Shown here: in pieces, positions 35,838 through 47,810 of the stretch
How the letters are laid out: the number at the start of each line of letters is the position of its first letter
Numbering within the stretch: the first letter of the stretch is position 1
Assembly: GCA_030760725.1 (NCBI GenBank)
Contig: JASWHV010000010.1
Coordinates: 39,189,760-39,253,759 of the forward strand
Length of the DNA stretch: 64,000 nucleotides
Direction: 5' to 3'
Source of the DNA: Neostapfia colusana
Taxonomy: Eukaryota > Streptophyta > Magnoliopsida > Poales > Poaceae
Made by a program: the position numbers and the translations under genes
Notes under the pieces: model-generated
Database searches by the model: none
What the model was told of the DNA's origin: nothing
What the model saw: the letters and a program-made list of their open reading frames with translations, nothing else

Positions 35838-38800
35838 CTAAGAAAACAATTCCGGAAATTGTGCCTTAAGCTCATCTTCCCGTTCCCAGGTGGCTTCCTC
35901 TTCTGAGTGATGCTTCCACTGCACCTTGCACATCCGGATTCTTTTATTTCTGGTGAGGCGTTCCATCGTCTCCAAAATCTTGTATGGTTGCTCGGCATAA
36001 GACAAATCCTCAGCTACATCTACTTCATTCATGGGTAACACCTCCTCAGGCGTCCTCAGACATTTCTTGAGTTGTGACACATGGAATACATCGTGTACAT
36101 CTGATAGATGAACCGGTAACTCTAGTTGGTACGCCACTTCGCCTTTTCTTTCCAAAACTTGAAAGGGTCCGATGTATCGAGGTGACAACTTCCCTTTCAC
36201 CTTGAACCGACGAAGTCCTCTGATAGGGGACACCTTGAGATAAACATAGTCTCCCACGTTGAAAACGAGTTCTCTTCTTCGTACATCAGCATAACTCTTC
36301 TGGCGTGTTTGTGCTATCCTCAAGTTGTTGCGAATCTCCCTCACCTTCGCCTCGGCTTCTTGTAGCACTTCTGGACCAAACACTTTACTTTCTCCTGTTT
36401 GGTTCCAAAATAGGGGAGTTCTGCACTTCCTTCCATACAAAGCTTCAAACGGTGACATCTTCATACTAGCTTGATATCTGTTGTTATAGGAAAACTCCGC
36501 ATACGGTAGGTTCTTGTCCCAACTCCTATTGTTTTTGAGTGCACATGCCCTTAACATATCTTCAAGGATCTGATTGGTTCTCTCCGTCTGCCCGTCAGTT
36601 TGGGGATGATAGGCAGAACTAAAGTTCAGATGGGTTCCCATGTTTTCATGCAACTTCTGCCAGAACCTTGAGGTGAACTGTGTCCCTCGATCCGACACAA
36701 TCTTCTTTGGCACTCCATGGTAACACACGATCCTTGACATGTACAATTCTGCCAATTTGGATCCGCTGTAGCTTTCTTTCATAGGGATGAAATGAGCTAC
36801 CTTGGTTAGCCTATCAATAATGACCCATATTGAATCATACCCGGATTGGGTCCTAGGCAATCCCACGACAAAATCCATGCTGATTTCTTCCCACTTCCAT
36901 TCAGGCACTTTGAGTGGTTGCAATAATCCCGCGGGTCGTTGATGTTCAGCTTTCACCAACTGACATGTGTCACATAGGGCAACATGTTCCGCGACATCTC
37001 ACTTCATGCCATACCACCAATACCTGCCTTTGAGGTCCTGGTACATCTTCGTACTCCCAGGATGAATGGAATAGTCAGAATCGTGAGCCTCCTTCAAAAT
37101 TAATTCACGGATCTCTTTTACTTCTGGCACACAGATCCTTTTCCCGTGCCACACCGTTCCCTGTTCATCCTCTCTAAAACCAGGAGCTTTATTTTCTTTA
37201 ATGAGTTGTCTGATCTCTTGTATCTTCTCATCATTCTTTTGGCCCTCGCGTATGTCTTGCTCGTGTGTGGAGTCCACTTCCATGGCGATGGCTTCACCAC
37301 TATTTACTAGACATAGATTGAGCCTTATAACCTCGTCCTTCAATTCTGCAGGCATGTCCTTCAAGCTCAACTTATTGACCTGCACTTTCCGACTCAAAGC
37401 ATCGGCCACGACGTTTGCTTTCCCGGGATGATAGTTGATGCCCACATCAAAGTCATTGATTAGCTCTAACCATCTCCTTTGTCTGAGGTTGAGATCTGGT
37501 TGTGTGAATATGTACTTCAAACTCTTATGATCCGTATATATTTCTGTCCTCTTCCCCATCAAATAGTGCCGCCAAATTTTCAACGCGTGTACCACTGCAG
37601 CTAGTTCTAGGTCATGTGTAGGATAGTTCTTCTCGTGCTTCCGAAGCTGCCGGGATGCATAAGCCATGACATGTCCTTCTTGCATGAGAACACATCCCAA
37701 CCCATTTCCAGAGGCATCGCAGTACACTGAAATTCTTCTGCATATCTGGCATAACCAGCACTGGGGCTGTTGTCAATCTCTTCTTTAGCTCCTGAAAGCT
37801 CGTCTCGCACTATGGCGTCCAGGTGAATGTGATTCCCTTTTCCAACAGTTTAGTGAGAGGTCTCGAGATCTTGGAGAATCCCTCAATAAACCGTCGATAG
37901 TATCCAGCCAATCCCAAAAAGCTTCGAACTTCCCCGACATTTTCAGGGGTTTTCCACTTCTGGATATCTTCGATTTTGGCGGGATCTACGGAGATTCCTC
38001 CCTCCGAGATTATATGTCCTAAAAAGGGAACTCTCTTCAGCCAAAACTCACACTTGCTCAACTTGGCATATAATTGGTGTTCTCTCAGCCTCTGTAACAC
38101 CAACCTTAGATGTTTCTCATGTTCTTCTTCATCTTTGGAGAAGACGAGAATATCATCTATGAAAACCACCACAAATTTGTCCAGATATTCCATGAATACC
38201 TTGTTCATGAGGTACATGAAATATGCCGGGGCATTGGTTAGCCCAAAAGGCATGACAGTGTATTCATACAGTCCGTACCGAGATACGAAAGCTGTCTTGG
38301 GAATATCTGATTGCCTTATCTTGAGTTGGTGGTACCCCGACCTGAGATCAATTTTCGAGAACACACAAGCTCCCCTCAACTGATCAAACAAGTCTTCAAT
38401 GCGAGGCAATGGGTACTTGTTTTTGATGGTTACCTCATTCAAGGCACGGTAATCCACGCATAACCTTTGGGTTCCGTCTTTCTTAGGCACAAATATCACC
38501 GGAGCTCCCCATGATGAGGAACTAGGGCGAATATACCCCTTCTCCGTCAATTCTCTTAAATGATCCTTGAGCTCTTCTAGCTGCTTGGAGTCCATTCGAT
38601 AAGGTCTCTTGTATATCGGGGCTGTTCCCGGTACTAGCTCAATTGCGAATTCCACGTCACGGTCGGGAGGCATACCTGGCAACTCCTCCGGAAAAACATC
38701 TGGATATTCCCTGATGGTCCTGATTTCCTCAACTTTCACCTCCACTTGATTTAACTTAATGTCCCTCCTAGGCTCGTGTATTGTTATGAACTTTACTCTG

Positions 38801-40305
38801 GTACCACTGGGGTGAGTTAGTTCCACCGTTCTGGTCGAACAATGGATAATTCCTTTATGTTTGGTCAACCAATCCATACCCAAAATAATATCTATCCCTT
38901 GTGAATCTATCACTATGAGGTTAGCCGTGAATACTACCCCATTAATGTCTAGGCTCACTTTGGGACACACTTGTCTTGTCCTTATTTCTCCACCTGGAGA
39001 GTTTACCGCTAGCATATGGTTCATTTGTGTGGTTGCTAGGTCATGCTTCTTAACAAACCCTTGAGCAATGAACGTGTGGGTAGCACCAGAATCAAACAGC
39101 AGTGTTGCAAGGTGTAAATTGGCAGGAAACTTACCAACTACCACGTCGGGTGCCTCTTGTGCTTCCTCCATAGTGACGTGGTTCACCCGTCCTCTCACTA
39201 CATTCTGCTGTTGTGGCGGCGCAGGCTTCTTCTTTGGGCATTTATGGGCGTAGTGCCCCACTTCACCACAGCTGAAACATTGCACCCCAATCTTAGATGC
39301 TGGGCCCTTGTTGTCTTGGGGTTGGTTTGGGGGTCCTTGCACTGCTGGTCGAGGTGGATATGCGGGGCGAGGCTGCTGCACAAACTGACGTGGCGGCTGT
39401 GCTGGTGCTGCGGGAGGCCTGAAGTTCGGGTTGTACCCTCTTGGTGCTGAATAGGGTACCGCAGCACGGCTCGTCTGCCCCGTAGGTTGCTGCATCATAC
39501 GTGGGCGGGTGTTGCTCCCTGAGGCTTGATGTGACCACCCGGCCTTCCTCTTATTCTCATTTTCCAGGGCCTTTAGCTTTCTTTCCCCCACAAATGCTCT
39601 GTCCACCATCTTTTGAAAGCTTTCATACTCATTGGAGGACATTGCACACTGCATCTCTGCGGTATGTCCTTCCACGAAACAATCTTGTTTCTGCTCATCA
39701 GTCTCTATGTCTCATGGAGCATAACGGGATAGTTGAGTAAATTTAGTGAGGTATTCCCTCACCGTCATGTTTCCCTGCTGCAGTCCCAGAAACTCTTTCC
39801 TCTTGTTTTTGAGTTCACCTCTTGGGATGTAATGGTTGCGGAAGCTACGCTTGAACTCTTCCCAAGTGATGTTCTCAGGGTCATGATGGGCGGCCACGTA
39901 GGCGGTCCACCAATCAGCAGCAGGTCCATGCAATTGATGAGAGGCAAACAGCACCCTCTCATACCCTTGGCACTGTATGATCCTCATCTTACTTTCAATG
40001 GTCTTCAGCCAATCATCTGCCTCCAGAGGTTCAGCAGCACTTGCAAACTTTGGAGGTTGAGTTCCTAGAAACTCACTCAACCTTGGTTGGCGTGGTGCAG
40101 CTTGTGGAGGTGGAACTTGATGCAAGTTGGCCACCACTTGAGTCAAGTTCTGGATAAGCTGATTTTGATTCTCCAGCATTTGGTGGAGAGGATCAACTTC
40201 TTCACGGCGACCACCCCTGTCCTGGCCTCCAGAAAGATGAGGGTTGCATGCCTCATCGTTGTTGTTGGCGGGGTTGGCAGCACGTCCTTTTCCTCTTCCG
40301 GCCAT
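35838..40305 (-). pseudogene. gag-pol of element D (three stops, one frameshift)
   Basis: The frame starts at the minus-strand ATG ending at 40305 and carries Gag, zinc knuckle, protease DSGATHTF, RT with FIDDILVFS, RNase H, integrase and chromodomain, ending at 35838. Lesions relative to E are TGA at 39712-39714 (from CGA), TAG at 37810-37812 (from CAG), a 2-base deletion near 37728, and TGA at 36999-37001 (from CGA). All three stops are C-to-T changes in CG or CHG context. The protein is otherwise over 95% like E by inspection. D cannot make its own polyprotein. Confidence 0.95.
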
Positions 40306-40583
40306 CTGGCAGAATCAACATATGTTAATTTGATATCATTTAGTATCATCTTACTACTTTCATTTGTTGGTGCTTTGAGGTGTTGAGGCTTTGTTAAAAT
40401 TTTACGAGGGTTTATATCTCACACCAAATAAATGCTCTATTATTTCCTATGGGTTCACACACCAAAGCAAAACAATCTGAAGACGAGGCTGTGGACAATT
40501 GCTCATGGCTTCCACAACTCACGTCACACACCAAGCATCATCACACCATTAACTACGTAACGACTCGACTACTCGACCTCTTG

Positions 40584-41351
40584 CTAGCTAGGCTCCTCGG
40601 GATCTTCCTCCTCATTTCGGCTACCTTCTGACTCTGCTTTGGGTGGGGAGGCTGCTGGTGGAGAAGTGCGACGACGCCTGATCGCTCGGCGATCCGGGGA
40701 GTCAGGAGTCCATGGATCACTCACGGTGACACACAGTTCATTCCCATCTCCTCTTTCTCTCGCCTTTAAGCAAGCTCGCAGCAACGCCTCCGTTTCCTTC
40801 AGGGTGTCTCGGACATCCTGAAGCTCTTGTTGACACTCCTGCAGTCGAGTGCTGCGCATAGCAGCATCCTCCAAGCACAAGTCCATGTGCTCATGGGAAG
40901 TCCCTTGCTGCACCGGTGGGTACTTGTACTCCGTGGTACCACTCTCACGTTGGAGGACATACATGTACTCAGTTTTGTCCAAGTGGCGACGATAGATGTG
41001 ACTCTGGCAGGTGATGGCCTCCCAGGTGACATCTTTCTCCGCATCAACTTGTGTTGCTCGACAAGCTGGGGAGTGGTGAATCTTAAGCAGCTGATTCTCG
41101 TGTATAATCCTCATCTCCGAACTCCATTCTTCCCTCTTCTCATGGATGGTCCTGGTGGAGTTATAGTGGATGATTAGCTTGCCCGTATTGCCGGCGGTTT
41201 CGAGCATACGTCGAAGACGGCGCAACAAGTCTCCTACTGCCAATCCGTAGGAAAGGTACGTCACTGGACGACTCTCCTCTCTTTCGGCAAGGGCAACTAC
41301 GGGAACTCTCCCTCCCGTGGACTTACGAGCGGTCCGAATCATGCGAACCAT
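40584..41351 (-). CDS. ORF0 of element D, altered C-terminus
   Basis: A 255-residue frame equals ORF0 of E except at the end. A deletion of about 35 bp has removed the acidic tail codons and the normal stop, so the protein ends EEPS at a new TAG in the CTAGCTAGC sequence. The first residues, MVRMIRTARKSTGGRVP, are identical to A and E although three of the codons differ synonymously. A coiled-coil-like segment lies near residues 160-195 and a basic cluster RRAIRRRR near 225. The ATG follows CTTTTGTTTTAG on the minus strand. Whether it is expressed is unknown, since E now separates it from D's TATA box. Confidence 0.8.
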   Translation of the reverse strand: MVRMIRTARKSTGGRVPVVALAEREESRPVTYLSYGLAVGDLLRRLRRMLETAGNTGKLIIHYNSTRTIHEKREEWSSEMRIIHENQLLKIHHSPACRATQVDAEKDVTWEAITCQSHIYRRHLDKTEYMYVLQRESGTTEYKYPPVQQGTSHEHMDLCLEDAAMRSTRLQECQQELQDVRDTLKETEALLRACLKARERGDGNELCVTVSDPWTPDSPDRRAIRRRRTSPPAASPPKAESEGSRNEEEDPEEPS

Positions 41352-41552
41352 CTAAAACAAAAGAATTTAAAATTAGGTTAGATAAATTCTCAAACAAAAA
41401 ATCCTATTTTGAATGAAAGTTGGGGTAAGATGAAGAAAATGACTCCTTTAATAACACTTTTCCACCCACACCTTGGAAAATAGTTTTTAAGAAAAATAGG
41501 GCCCTTAAATACGTCCATTTCTACCTAGGTCCACGTTCCTACGGGCAACCTT

Positions 41553-41565
41553 GGCTCTGATACCA
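41553..41565 (-). other. Primer-binding site, element D
   Basis: The minus strand reads TGGTATCAGAGCC, with a spacer one base longer than in A or E between LTR and PBS. Confidence 0.93.
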
Positions 41566-41570
41566 CCTCT

Positions 41571-44137
41571 TGTCACACCCGGTTTTTCCGAAGAACAACC
41601 AAGTGAATATCACATGTATGCCAGGATCATTTTCTCATACATGTGATGACAAATAGTGAGGCATCATTTATTACAAGCCAGGTGTCGAATATAAGTAAGT
41701 CTTACATAGTAAATGTCTCGATGGACAATAATAAGTTCATCACAAGTAAATAGACTAGCAGCGGAATATTATTCTTTAGGGTTCCATCACAGGCGTTGCC
41801 CGGGGGTCTTCATGAACCTAAAATCCTTCCTCGGGTCCAAAATCTTGGTCATTATACACCACCTCATTATCTTGACCTGAGCAGCAATATAAACCAACAA
41901 ATATGCAAGGTTGAGTACCTATGGTACTCAGCAAGTGTGGGAAAATTATATCATGCATGGCTAGAACAAGGAGAGGTTGAACTCATGGTTAAAGCACTAC
42001 GCAATTAATACCTATCACCTTAGCTTATTAAGCACCTACATTACTACATAGGTGAAATGGTCCAAATCTCCCATCCCATCATCATAACCAAATAACCATA
42101 ACATCATTACCAATGTTAAGCTCCCCGCTTAACATCCACAACTTCCAAAAACCTTCACTCCTCTAATCATGAATAAGTCCAGGCCGCTCTTAACCGTGAG
42201 CACGGCTGTCAAGACAGTTTTAACTCTGCAGAGTTTGCACCACTGTACCCACATGTAGTGATTTCATCCCCCGTTGCCGGGTGGACTAAAAGAACCTCCA
42301 TTATGCCAGTGGCTACGATCCACATTCACACTTCCCAGGTGTGCGGCCAGGAGATCACTACGAAGCCTTTACAAAGGGATTCCGGACGAGCGTGGGCCCA
42401 CTGAGGTTTCACCCCTAACAGCATACAAGAGGCTCCAACCCCGCTGCAGTGGCCCCCTCTTGAGCCTTGCGGTTCATATGGTAGTCCAGCTGACACCTAT
42501 TCCCCGCACCATCCAACACACCCATACTACGCCGGGGATACACCTAATTAATTGGCCAAGCTGCCCCATCTCAGCATGTGGTTGGCACTGTAAAGCCGGG
42601 TTACATGCTCCATGAACCGGTCCTTAGGATCCAGGCAAGTACTAAACACAAACCCAAGTCTCGTGCACCTAGCACACAACCAAAACATCCAACTTGCCTT
42701 GATCCCTACCTCTACATAACTCACAATGTCTCATTCAAGAGTATGGTAATATAAACTGATGATTTCATATCCCAAATATCCCATTCTAAGCATGGCTAAG
42801 CATATGCATGGAAATAAATGACATGACAAAATAAATCCCAACCCAAGCTTCAAGGAAACAAGGTGATGCAATTCTAGGGAAACTTCCTAGCATGGGTTTC
42901 ATAATTAACTTGACAATGCAAATAATTCTATCTACACATCCTAGCATAGGATCAAAGTGGTCAAGGACACTTGCCTCCTTCTTGCTGCTCTTGAAATGGG
43001 TAGTCCTGATCTTGGAAAGGGTTAACTTGCTCTTGAACAGGCTCTACTTCATATCATCACACATAGCAAAAGAAAAACAACAATCATAAGACATAGTTCA
43101 CACTTCTACTTTATACAAACCACACATTCACATTTATAAAAGTTCTTTACCATTATATGTGTTGGGGTTACTTTATGTGTGTTAAGTTGTGGCTTGCATG
43201 CACTTTTAACCATGTATATATGATTCCTACTTTTGTGTCCACATTTATACTTACATACTATTTATATGGGTTTCCAATAAATTTCTTATATTCAACTACT
43301 ACACCTTTTTACTACCAAGTATGTAAGAAAAGTATTTTTCTTCTCCATATGTGCCTTCATAATTTCTATCAACCCTAAACTGAATCCTTTGTATTTTAGA
43401 AACTCCATTTATCATTTACTAGTTGCTATATTTTCAGATTTATATTCCTATGCATAATTGTGTATTTTATTATAAAATTAGTAATACACATCACCTAAAC
43501 AGTATAGGTTCTGGTCCTAAATAATCTAATAACATGTTTTGACCTTGGCTTCTGATGTAGATTATTTCATAATTATTTTCCCTATTTTTCTATAACTATT
43601 CTTTACTTAAAAATTGTGTCCCTATACTAATAAATGTGAATAATAAATGAAACAGATTCATTTCAGCCCAAAAATAGATTTTTATCTCACTCCAAAGTTT
43701 TCTAAGTACTGAGAAAGTTTTTAATTAATTTTGACAATTATGTTTGTCCCACTTTTTAATTTTTAAACACTAGTTACATATTCAATTTTCTAAATTAAAT
43801 ACTAGACAGGGCTAAAATAATGAATTCACCCCATTACAGGGTCTATAATATTATTTTCATAATTTCCAGGGGTCTAGCTACACTTATCAGAGGTGTTTTT
43901 CCTAATTTTTATTAAGTCCAGGGGCTAAAACTGATTTTTAAATGAATTTACATGATTTTCTGGAGTTCCAGGGGCTAGATCTGAAATTTCCGGGGCTAGC
44001 TCTCAATTCCAGAGAACCCCAGGGGGTAGCACGTAAGAATTCCAGTCTTTATAATGGGGGGCTGACGTGGACCGTCCGATTTTAAACCGACGGCTGAGAT
44101 TATAACATCGAACCGGTACGCGGGGTTTTAAAGTCTA
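41571..44137 (-). repeat. 5' LTR of D, part 1 (3' three-quarters)
   Basis: This part holds the AU-rich R/U5-like portion with putative exons at 42975-43046 and 41818-41876 and the stem-loop at 41912-41930. It stops at GTCTA (44133-44137), the duplicated target of E, and continues at 56872. Confidence 0.95.
44133..44137. repeat. Target-site duplication of E, left copy (GTCTA)
   Basis: GTCTA is repeated at 56867-56871 right after E. The joined flanks restore the family 1 LTR sequence TTTTAAAGTCTACCGTGCG. Confidence 0.96.
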
Positions 44138-44561
44138 TGTAACACCCCAAATTTTTAGTCAAGATTCAAATTTTGGATTTAGAACCATAAACCATGTTCA
44201 GAGGGGAATTTAGAAATTTTTGGACGTGTTGCATGTTTTGCAAAAATTCAAATTCAAACAGGAATTCAAATTAGACTCAAAACAGAAAAGAAATGGAAAA
44301 AGAAAAAGGAAAACCGGAAAAAAACTGGCCAGTGGGCCGAAACCCCAGCCGGCCCAGCTAACCCCCGCGCAGCCCGCCCCCGCGCGCGCCGCGCTGCCCC
44401 TCGCTGACGGGTGGGACCCGCCTGTCATCCCTAACCCCGCGACCCCGGACTTCTCCCCCGCGCGCGCGATCGCAACCGATCGGGAAACCGCGTCCCGCAG
44501 CCGAATTCTGGACCCTGAGGACTCTAACTCGATCACAACAGAACCACCGCCCTCCCCCGGC

Positions 44562-44569
44562 TATAAAAA
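44562..44569 (+). promoter_or_regulatory. TATA box of E 5' LTR
   Basis: TATAAAAA follows CCTCCCCCGGC. The start of transcription is expected 25-35 bases downstream. The first ATG after it is at 45054, beyond the donor-like site at 44839. Confidence 0.75.
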
Positions 44570-44838
44570 CAACCGATCCGATCAGTTTTTCTCACGCGAT
44601 CGCCGAATTTCACTCCGGTGAGCACCGAGACTTCGCCGGTGAATTCTGGCCGATCTAAGCTCGGAAACTCTGATCTAACTCGTTGGTCTTGATCCACCGC
44701 CTCCGGGGAACTTTGCAGGTGCAGAAAACCCGAAGACTTACGGTGCAAATCCAGCTCCGACGAGCTTCGCCGTGGTTTTGCCTCGGACCTCGCCGCCGAG
44801 CACTTTCCAGGACCCCCGAGCTCGAGAAAACCCCCGAG

Positions 44839-44846
44839 GTGAGATC
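44839..44846 (+). promoter_or_regulatory. Candidate 5' splice site of the leader exon
   Basis: CCCGAG|GTGAGATC matches the plant donor consensus. It closes a GC-rich leader without any ATG and is conserved in A (9150), E 3' LTR (about 54109) and D (57057 on the minus strand). Confidence 0.5.
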
Positions 44847-47598
44847 CCTGACCTCCCCTCTACCGATCTAGGCCATAAGATCACAGTTCTAGGCAGAATT
44901 CTCGAGGATCCGAAACTTTCCGGCGAGATCGCCGCTTCCCGCCGCCGTGCGCCGCCGGCAGCGCCGCCCGCTCTCGATCAGAGCGACGTGGCCGCTTGTG
45001 CGCCGTTTATTTTAAATCGCACGGTAGACTTTAAAACCCCGCGTACCGGTTCGATGTTATAATCTCAGCCGTCGGTTTAAAATCAGACGGTCCACGTCAG
45101 CCCCGCGTTATAAAGACTGGAGTTCTTACGTGCTACCCCCTGGGGTTCTCTGGAATTGAGAGCTAGCCCCGGAAACTTCAGATCTAGCCCCTGGAACTCC
45201 AGAAAATCATGTAAATTCATTTAAAAATCAGTTTTAGCCCCTAGACTTAATAGAAATTAAGAAAAACACCTCTGAAAAGTGTAGCTAGACCCCTGGAAAT
45301 TATGAAAATAATATTATAGACCCTGTAATGGGGTGAATTCATTATTTTAGCCCTGTTTAGTATTTAATTTAGAAAATTGAATATGTAACTAGTGTTTAAA
45401 TATTAAAAAGGGGGACAAACATAATTGTCAAAATTATTAAAAACTTTCTCAGTACTTAGAAAACTTTGGAGTGTGATAAAAATATATTTTTGGGCTAAAA
45501 TAAATCTGTTTCATCTATTATTCACATTTAATAGTATAGGGACACATTTTTAAGTAAAGAATGGTTAAAGAAAAATAGGGAAAATAATTATGAAATAGTA
45601 TACATCAGAAGCCAAGGTCAAAAATATGATCTTAAATTATTTAGGACCAGAACCTAATCTGTTTAGGTAGTGTGTATTACTAATTTAATGATAAAATGCA
45701 CAATTATGCATAAGAATATAAATCTGAAAATATAGAAACTAGTAAATGATAAATGGAGTTTCTAAAATACAAAGAATTCAGTTTAGGGTTGACAGAAATT
45801 ATGAAGGCACATATGGAGAAGAAAAATACTTTTCATACATACATGGTAGTTTAATATATAAGGAATTTATTTAAAACTGAAACACACATATATACATATA
45901 TGTATATATATATATAGTATGTGAGTATAAATATGAACACCAAAGTAGGAATCATACACATATAAATAAAAGTGTATGCAAGCCCCAAATCAACACACAT
46001 AAAGTAACCACAACACATATAATGGTAAAGAACTTTCATAAATATGAATGTGTGGTTTGTATGAAGTGGAAGTGTGAACTATATCTTATGATTGTTGTTT
46101 TTCTTTTGCTATGTGTGATGGTATGAAGTAGAACCTGCTCAAGAACAAGTTATTCAATTCCAAGACCAAGACTACCCATTTCAAGAGCAGCAAGAAGGAG
46201 GCAAGTGTCCTTGACCACTTTGATCCTATGCTAGGATGTGTAGATAGAATTATTTGCATTGTCAAATGAAATATGAAACCCATGCTAGGAAGTTTCCCTA
46301 GAATTGCATTACCTTGTTTCCTTGTAGCTTGGGTTGGGATTTATTTTGTCATGTCGTTTATTTACATGCATATGCTTAGCCATGCTTAGTATGGGATATT
46401 TGGGATATGAGATCATCAGTTTATATTACCATACTCTTGAATGAGACATTGTGAGTTATGTAGAGGTAGGGATCAAGGCAAGTTGGATGTTTTGGTTGTG
46501 TGCTGGGTGCACGAGACTCGGGTTTGTGTTTAGTACTTGCCTGGATCCTAAGGACCGGTTCATGGAGCATGTAACCCGGCTTTACAGTGCCAACCACATG
46601 CTGAGATGGGGCAGCTTAGCCAATTAATTAGGTGTATCCCCGGCGTAGTATGGGTGTGTTGGATGGTGCGGGGAATAGGAGTCAGCTGGACTGCCATATG
46701 AACCGCAAGGCTCAAGAGGGGGCCACTGCAGCGGGGTTGGAGCCTCTTGTATGCTGTTAGGGGTGAAACCTCAGTGGGCCCACGCTCGTCGGGAATCCCT
46801 TTGTAAAGGCTTCGTAGTGATCTTTTGGCCACACACCTGGGAAGTGTGAATGTGGATCGTAGCCACTGGCATAATGGAGGTTCTTTTAGTCCACCCGGCA
46901 ACGGGGGATGAAATCACTACTTGTGGGTACAGTGGTACAAACTCTGCAGAGTCAAAACTGTCTTGACAGCCGTGCTCACGGTTAAGAGCGGCCTGGACTT
47001 ATTCATGATTAGAGGATTGATGGTTGTGAATGTTAAGCGGGGAGCTTAACATTGGAAATGATGTTATGGTTATTGGATTATGATGATGGGATGGGAGATT
47101 GGAACCATTTCACCTGTGTAGTAATGTAGGTGCTTAATAAGCTAAGGTGATAGGTATTAATTGCGTAGTGCTTTAACCATGAGTTCAACCTTTCCTTGTT
47201 CTAGCCATGCATGATATAATTTTTCCCACACTTGCTGAGTACCATTGGTACTCAACCTTGCATATTTGTTGGTTTATATTGCTGCTCAGGTCAAGATAAT
47301 GAGGTGGTGTATAATGACCAAGATTTTGGACCCGAGGAAGGCTTTTAGGTTCATGAAGACCCCGGGCAACGCCTGTGATGGAGCCCTAAAGAATAATATT
47401 CCGCTGCTAGTTTATTTACTTGTGATGAAGCATTAGTGTCCATTGAGACATTTGCGATGTAAGACTTATTTATGTTCGACACCTGGCTTGTAATAAATGA
47501 TGCTTCACTATTTGTCATCACATGTATGAGAAAATGATCCTGGCATACATGTGATATTCACTTGGTTGTTTCTTCGGAAAAACCGGGTGTGACAGAGG

Positions 47599-47611
47599 TG
47601 GTATCAGAGCC
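47599..47611 (+). other. Primer-binding site, element E
   Basis: TGGTATCAGAGCC lies four bases after the LTR end and is complementary to initiator tRNA-Met. Confidence 0.96.
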
Positions 47612-47800
47612 AGGGTTGCCCGTAGGAACGTGGACCTAGGTAGAAATGGACGTATTTAAGGGCCCTATTTTCTTAAAAACTATTTTCCAAGGTGTGGGTG
47701 AAAAAGTGTTATTAAAAGAGTCATTTTCTTCATCTTACCCCAACTTTCATTCAAAATAGGATTTTTGTTTGAGATTTTATCTAACCTAATTTTAAATTCT

Positions 47801-47810
47801 TTTGTTTTAG
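47801..47810 (+). promoter_or_regulatory. Candidate 3' splice site at ORF0 start
   Basis: CTAACCTAATTTTAAATTC then TTTTGTTTTAG ends exactly one base before the ORF0 ATG. It contains branch-point-like CTAAC/CTAAT and a U-rich tract. The same arrangement is found in A (2861-2870) and D (41352-41361 on the minus strand). Confidence 0.5.

Larger units (their letters stand above)
44138..47594 (+). repeat. 5' LTR of element E
   Basis: U3 is 44138 to about 44590. A GC-rich ATG-free leader follows to 44838, then 2.7 kb of AU-rich sequence with the microsatellite, putative exons 46129-46200 and 47290-47348, and stem-loop 47236-47254. The termini are TGTAACACCC and GGGTGTGACA. Confidence 0.97.

Noticed and set aside
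44772..45062. 96-residue frame in the GC-rich LTR leader (also 9083-9373, 54042-54332 and the minus-strand copies)
   Set aside because: It starts at GTG, has no ATG, crosses the likely splice donor and shows no domain. It could be part of a spliced frame, but I cannot support it as a gene.
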